Shown piece by piece: positions 43,404 through 45,121 of a DNA stretch of 45,121 nt. Position 1 is the first letter of the stretch. Every line of letters begins with the position of its first letter. Position numbers and translations under genes: made by a program. The stretch is from Candidatus Omnitrophota bacterium (GTDB taxonomy: Bacteria > Omnitrophota > Gorgyraeia > Zapsychrales > Fredricksoniimonadaceae): assembly GCA_016201795.1 (NCBI GenBank), contig JACQCF010000002.1, positions 1 through 45,121 of the forward strand, read 5' to 3'. The notes beneath the pieces were generated by a model. The model saw only the letters and a program-made list of their open reading frames with translations. It was not told the origin of the DNA and did not search any database.

Positions 43404-44015
43404 ATGGTCACTAAAGAAGATATGGTGGTTTTTGAACAGGAGATCGCCGACATTTTTGCTACCGGCGCTATCCGTGCTCCTGTGCATTTGCGTGCCGGAC
43501 GCGAAGAGCAGCTGATTAACATTTTTCAGGAGCAGCGGATTAGCGATGACGATTATGTGTTTGGTTTTTGGGATTCCCATGAATTAGCTCTTCTTAAAGG
43601 AGTACCGCGCCAGGAACTCAAAGAAGCCATTTTAGATGGTAAAAGCATCTCTTTATGTTTTCCTAAATATAAGATACTTTGTTCGGGGATCGTCGGCAGC
43701 TTAATGGGAACTGCCGCCGGGGTGGCCTGGGCTTTGAAGCATCAGGGTCAAAAGGGCCGGGTATTTTTGTTTTGCGGGGACATGTCAGCGGAGACCGGAG
43801 TTTTCCACGAGGCGGTTAAATACATTTACAATTTTGATTTACCGGCCACGTTTGTCGTCTGCGATAATGGGGTTAGTGTGATGACCAATACCCGCGAGGT
43901 GTGGGGCAATCCTGACCCGTGGTTTAAGGGAACCAAATACGAAAAAAAGATTATTTATTTTAAGTATGTCAACGGCTATCCGCATTCGGGCCTTGGCAAA
44001 TTAATCAAATTTTAA
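43404..44015 (+). CDS. E1-alpha-like thiamine diphosphate enzyme subunit, short
   Basis: The 203-residue protein resembles the ThDP-binding half of the 2-oxoacid dehydrogenase E1-alpha or N-terminal transketolase family. The cofactor motif is GDMSAETG (125-132) through CDNGVS, with N155 as the GDG-N asparagine; GDM for GDG is a change. SGIVGSLMGTAAGVAWALK matches the dimer helix. It is much shorter than normal E1-alpha. I choose the ATG at 43404, with AAAGGGA upstream, over a TTG at 43350. It pairs with the next gene, one base after its stop. Substrate unknown; role in sugar or polysaccharide synthesis is inferred. Confidence 0.85.
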   Translation: MVTKEDMVVFEQEIADIFATGAIRAPVHLRAGREEQLINIFQEQRISDDDYVFGFWDSHELALLKGVPRQELKEAILDGKSISLCFPKYKILCSGIVGSLMGTAAGVAWALKHQGQKGRVFLFCGDMSAETGVFHEAVKYIYNFDLPATFVVCDNGVSVMTNTREVWGNPDPWFKGTKYEKKIIYFKYVNGYPHSGLGKLIKF

Positions 44016-44016
44016 T

Positions 44017-44613
44017 ATGACGACAGCCACCCAATTAAAATATTTTGATGAACTCAAGCGTACCATGGAATGGCTGGCCACACAGCCTAAGGTGATGTTT
44101 GTCGGCCAGACCGTGGCTGGCCCTGGGACGTTCATGTTTCAGACCCTGCGCGATTGTCCCAAGGACCGTACCCTTGAGATGCCTATCAATGAGAGTTTCC
44201 AGATGCAATTTACGATCGGGCTGGCATTGGCGGGATATATTCCCATTTCCGTTTATCCCCGCCAGAATTTTTTGCTCTTAGCCACCGGGGATATGGCCAA
44301 TATGCTGGATAAAATTCCGGTGATTTCCGATCGAAAGTGGCCGCTGAAGGTGATCATCCGCGTGGCCACCGGTCCCGATGCGCCGGTGCATCCCGGGCAT
44401 CAGCATATCGACAATTACGCACAGGGCTTTCGCAACTTGTTTGAATGGATTGAAGTGGTGGAACTTGACAACGCGCAAGATATTTTCCCCGCTTATAAGA
44501 ATGCTCTGGAACGCACGGATAGAAAATCAACCCTGATCATTGAGCACGGCAATTTTTACAATGAAGAATATTATGCCAGGCGCATGATCACAAGCCGAAA
44601 GAAACATCCTTAA
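44017..44613 (+). CDS. E1-beta-like / transketolase pyrimidine-domain protein
   Basis: This 198-residue protein matches the pyrimidine-binding half of E1-beta or transketolase: MPINESFQMQFTIGLALAGYIPI contains the conserved Glu and Gly-rich helix, followed by PRQNFLLLATGDMANM. The C-terminal transketolase domain is missing. Together with the preceding gene it forms a minimal split ThDP enzyme. The start is one base after the previous stop. Both genes lie in the nucleotide-sugar operon, so an acyl or keto-sugar carbon-transfer role is likely, but the reaction is not known. Confidence 0.85.
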   Translation: MTTATQLKYFDELKRTMEWLATQPKVMFVGQTVAGPGTFMFQTLRDCPKDRTLEMPINESFQMQFTIGLALAGYIPISVYPRQNFLLLATGDMANMLDKIPVISDRKWPLKVIIRVATGPDAPVHPGHQHIDNYAQGFRNLFEWIEVVELDNAQDIFPAYKNALERTDRKSTLIIEHGNFYNEEYYARRMITSRKKHP

Positions 44614-44616
44614 AAA

Positions 44617-45121
44617 ATGCAACGCGACAGCCGTATTGTGATTATCGGCCATCAGGACAGTTTAGAAAATTCCCTCCGGAATTATTTCTTTTCTCGTCAT
44701 TTTAAGCACGTCTATACCAATACCCGAAATCATCTGGATGTTTTATCTGGGGCGAAGGTGCAGAAATTTTTTAAAGATATCCGTCCGGAATATGTTTTTT
44801 TAGGCTCCATTCGCTCTGGTGGTATCGCGGCCAATCAGAAATACGCGGCGGAATTTATTTATGAAAATCTGGAGGCCCAAGACAATATTATTCACAGCGC
44901 TTATCAGGCCAAGGTTAAGAAGTTAATTTATTTTGCCGCCTCTTGTATTTATCCGAAGATGGCCCGTCAGCCGATTCAAGAGAGTTCGCTTTGGACGGGA
45001 GTGATGGAGCCTACCAGCGAGCCCTATGCGGTGGCCAAATTAGCCGGAGTCAAATTATGCCAGACGTACCGCAGGCAGTATGGATTGGATGTGATGGCGA
45101 TTGTACCGGCAACTCTTTATG
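44617..45121 (+). CDS. GDP-L-fucose synthase-like protein, cut by the window end
   Basis: The 5' part, 168 codons, runs off the right edge. It starts with the ATG at 44617, one codon after the previous stop. The epimerase/reductase pattern of GDP-fucose synthase (WcaG) is clear: SCIYPKMARQPIQESSL, TGVMEPTSEPYAVAKLAG (YxxxK) and CQTYRRQYGLDVMAIVP. However, the NADP loop at the N-terminus, where the family as I recall it reads close to GHRGMVGSAI, reads GHQDSLENSL, so two of the three glycines are lost. It may have another function. As the last gene here it extends the surface-sugar operon. Confidence 0.85.
   Translation, partial: MQRDSRIVIIGHQDSLENSLRNYFFSRHFKHVYTNTRNHLDVLSGAKVQKFFKDIRPEYVFLGSIRSGGIAANQKYAAEFIYENLEAQDNIIHSAYQAKVKKLIYFAASCIYPKMARQPIQESSLWTGVMEPTSEPYAVAKLAGVKLCQTYRRQYGLDVMAIVPATLY

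Overview
The window is about 45 kb of a gram-negative, diderm bacterial chromosome. It looks like a member of Candidatus Omnitrophota (Omnitrophica, PVC group) or a close relative. The direct signs are an LptD outer-membrane LPS-assembly protein, HrcA/CIRCE heat-shock control, frequent 1-4 base stop/start overlaps, and a 2312-residue exported protein split by a recurring Asp-Ala-Ala-Met motif. The lineage call rests mainly on my memory of such giant DAAM-type proteins in Omnitrophota and is an inference. Nearly all genes lie on the plus strand; the only minus-strand block is a four-gene thiazole operon (6956-9579). No tRNA, rRNA, CRISPR array or transposase was found, and no gap between genes exceeds 300 bases.

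Layout: (1) 163-3085, exported or membrane-anchored proteins of unknown role, the last translationally coupled to a LacI-type regulator. (2) 4135-6941, mnmG-cysK. (3) 9579-6956 minus, thiS-thiG-thiH-thiF. (4) 9843-10271, AdoMet decarboxylase, followed by palindromic repeats and a terminator hairpin that ends just before leuS. (5) 10379-17524, leuS, an endonuclease Q-like PHP protein, a UvrD-like helicase without a 2B domain, comEA and a ComEC that lacks its metallo-beta-lactamase domain. (6) 17521-23138, a heat-shock cluster with two CIRCE operators: an exported Hsp20, then hrcA-grpE-dnaK-dnaJ and an FmdB-type zinc ribbon. (7) 23321-30259, the giant modular protein, followed at once by a toxin-antitoxin pair. 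(8) 30933-36491, DUF1015, accD, an orphan sugar-type ABC ATPase and two diguanylate cyclases. (9) 36623-45121, a cell-envelope and nucleotide-sugar operon: ROK kinase, lptD, two UDP-sugar dehydrogenases, UDP-xylose synthase, a split E1-like ThDP enzyme and the start of a GDP-fucose synthase-like gene cut by the window end.

The most striking object is the giant protein. It has a signal peptide, an N-terminal domain, about ten heterogeneous modules and a small C-terminal domain. The modules are separated by eight exact DAAM tetrapeptides and three degenerate ones. Six of the eight exact sites use the identical 12-base string. One module is a complete class I fructose-bisphosphate aldolase with its catalytic residues; another module occurs twice. 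Base composition changes near at least one boundary. This suggests a modular polyprotein assembled by cassette exchange, perhaps cut at DAAM. Two further coherent observations are that the endonuclease Q-like protein and its coupled helicase both end in QLxLF, a sliding-clamp-binding pentapeptide, and that six different palindromic repeat types are scattered through the window, three of them inside or forming the end of reading frames (leuS, the giant protein, thiF).
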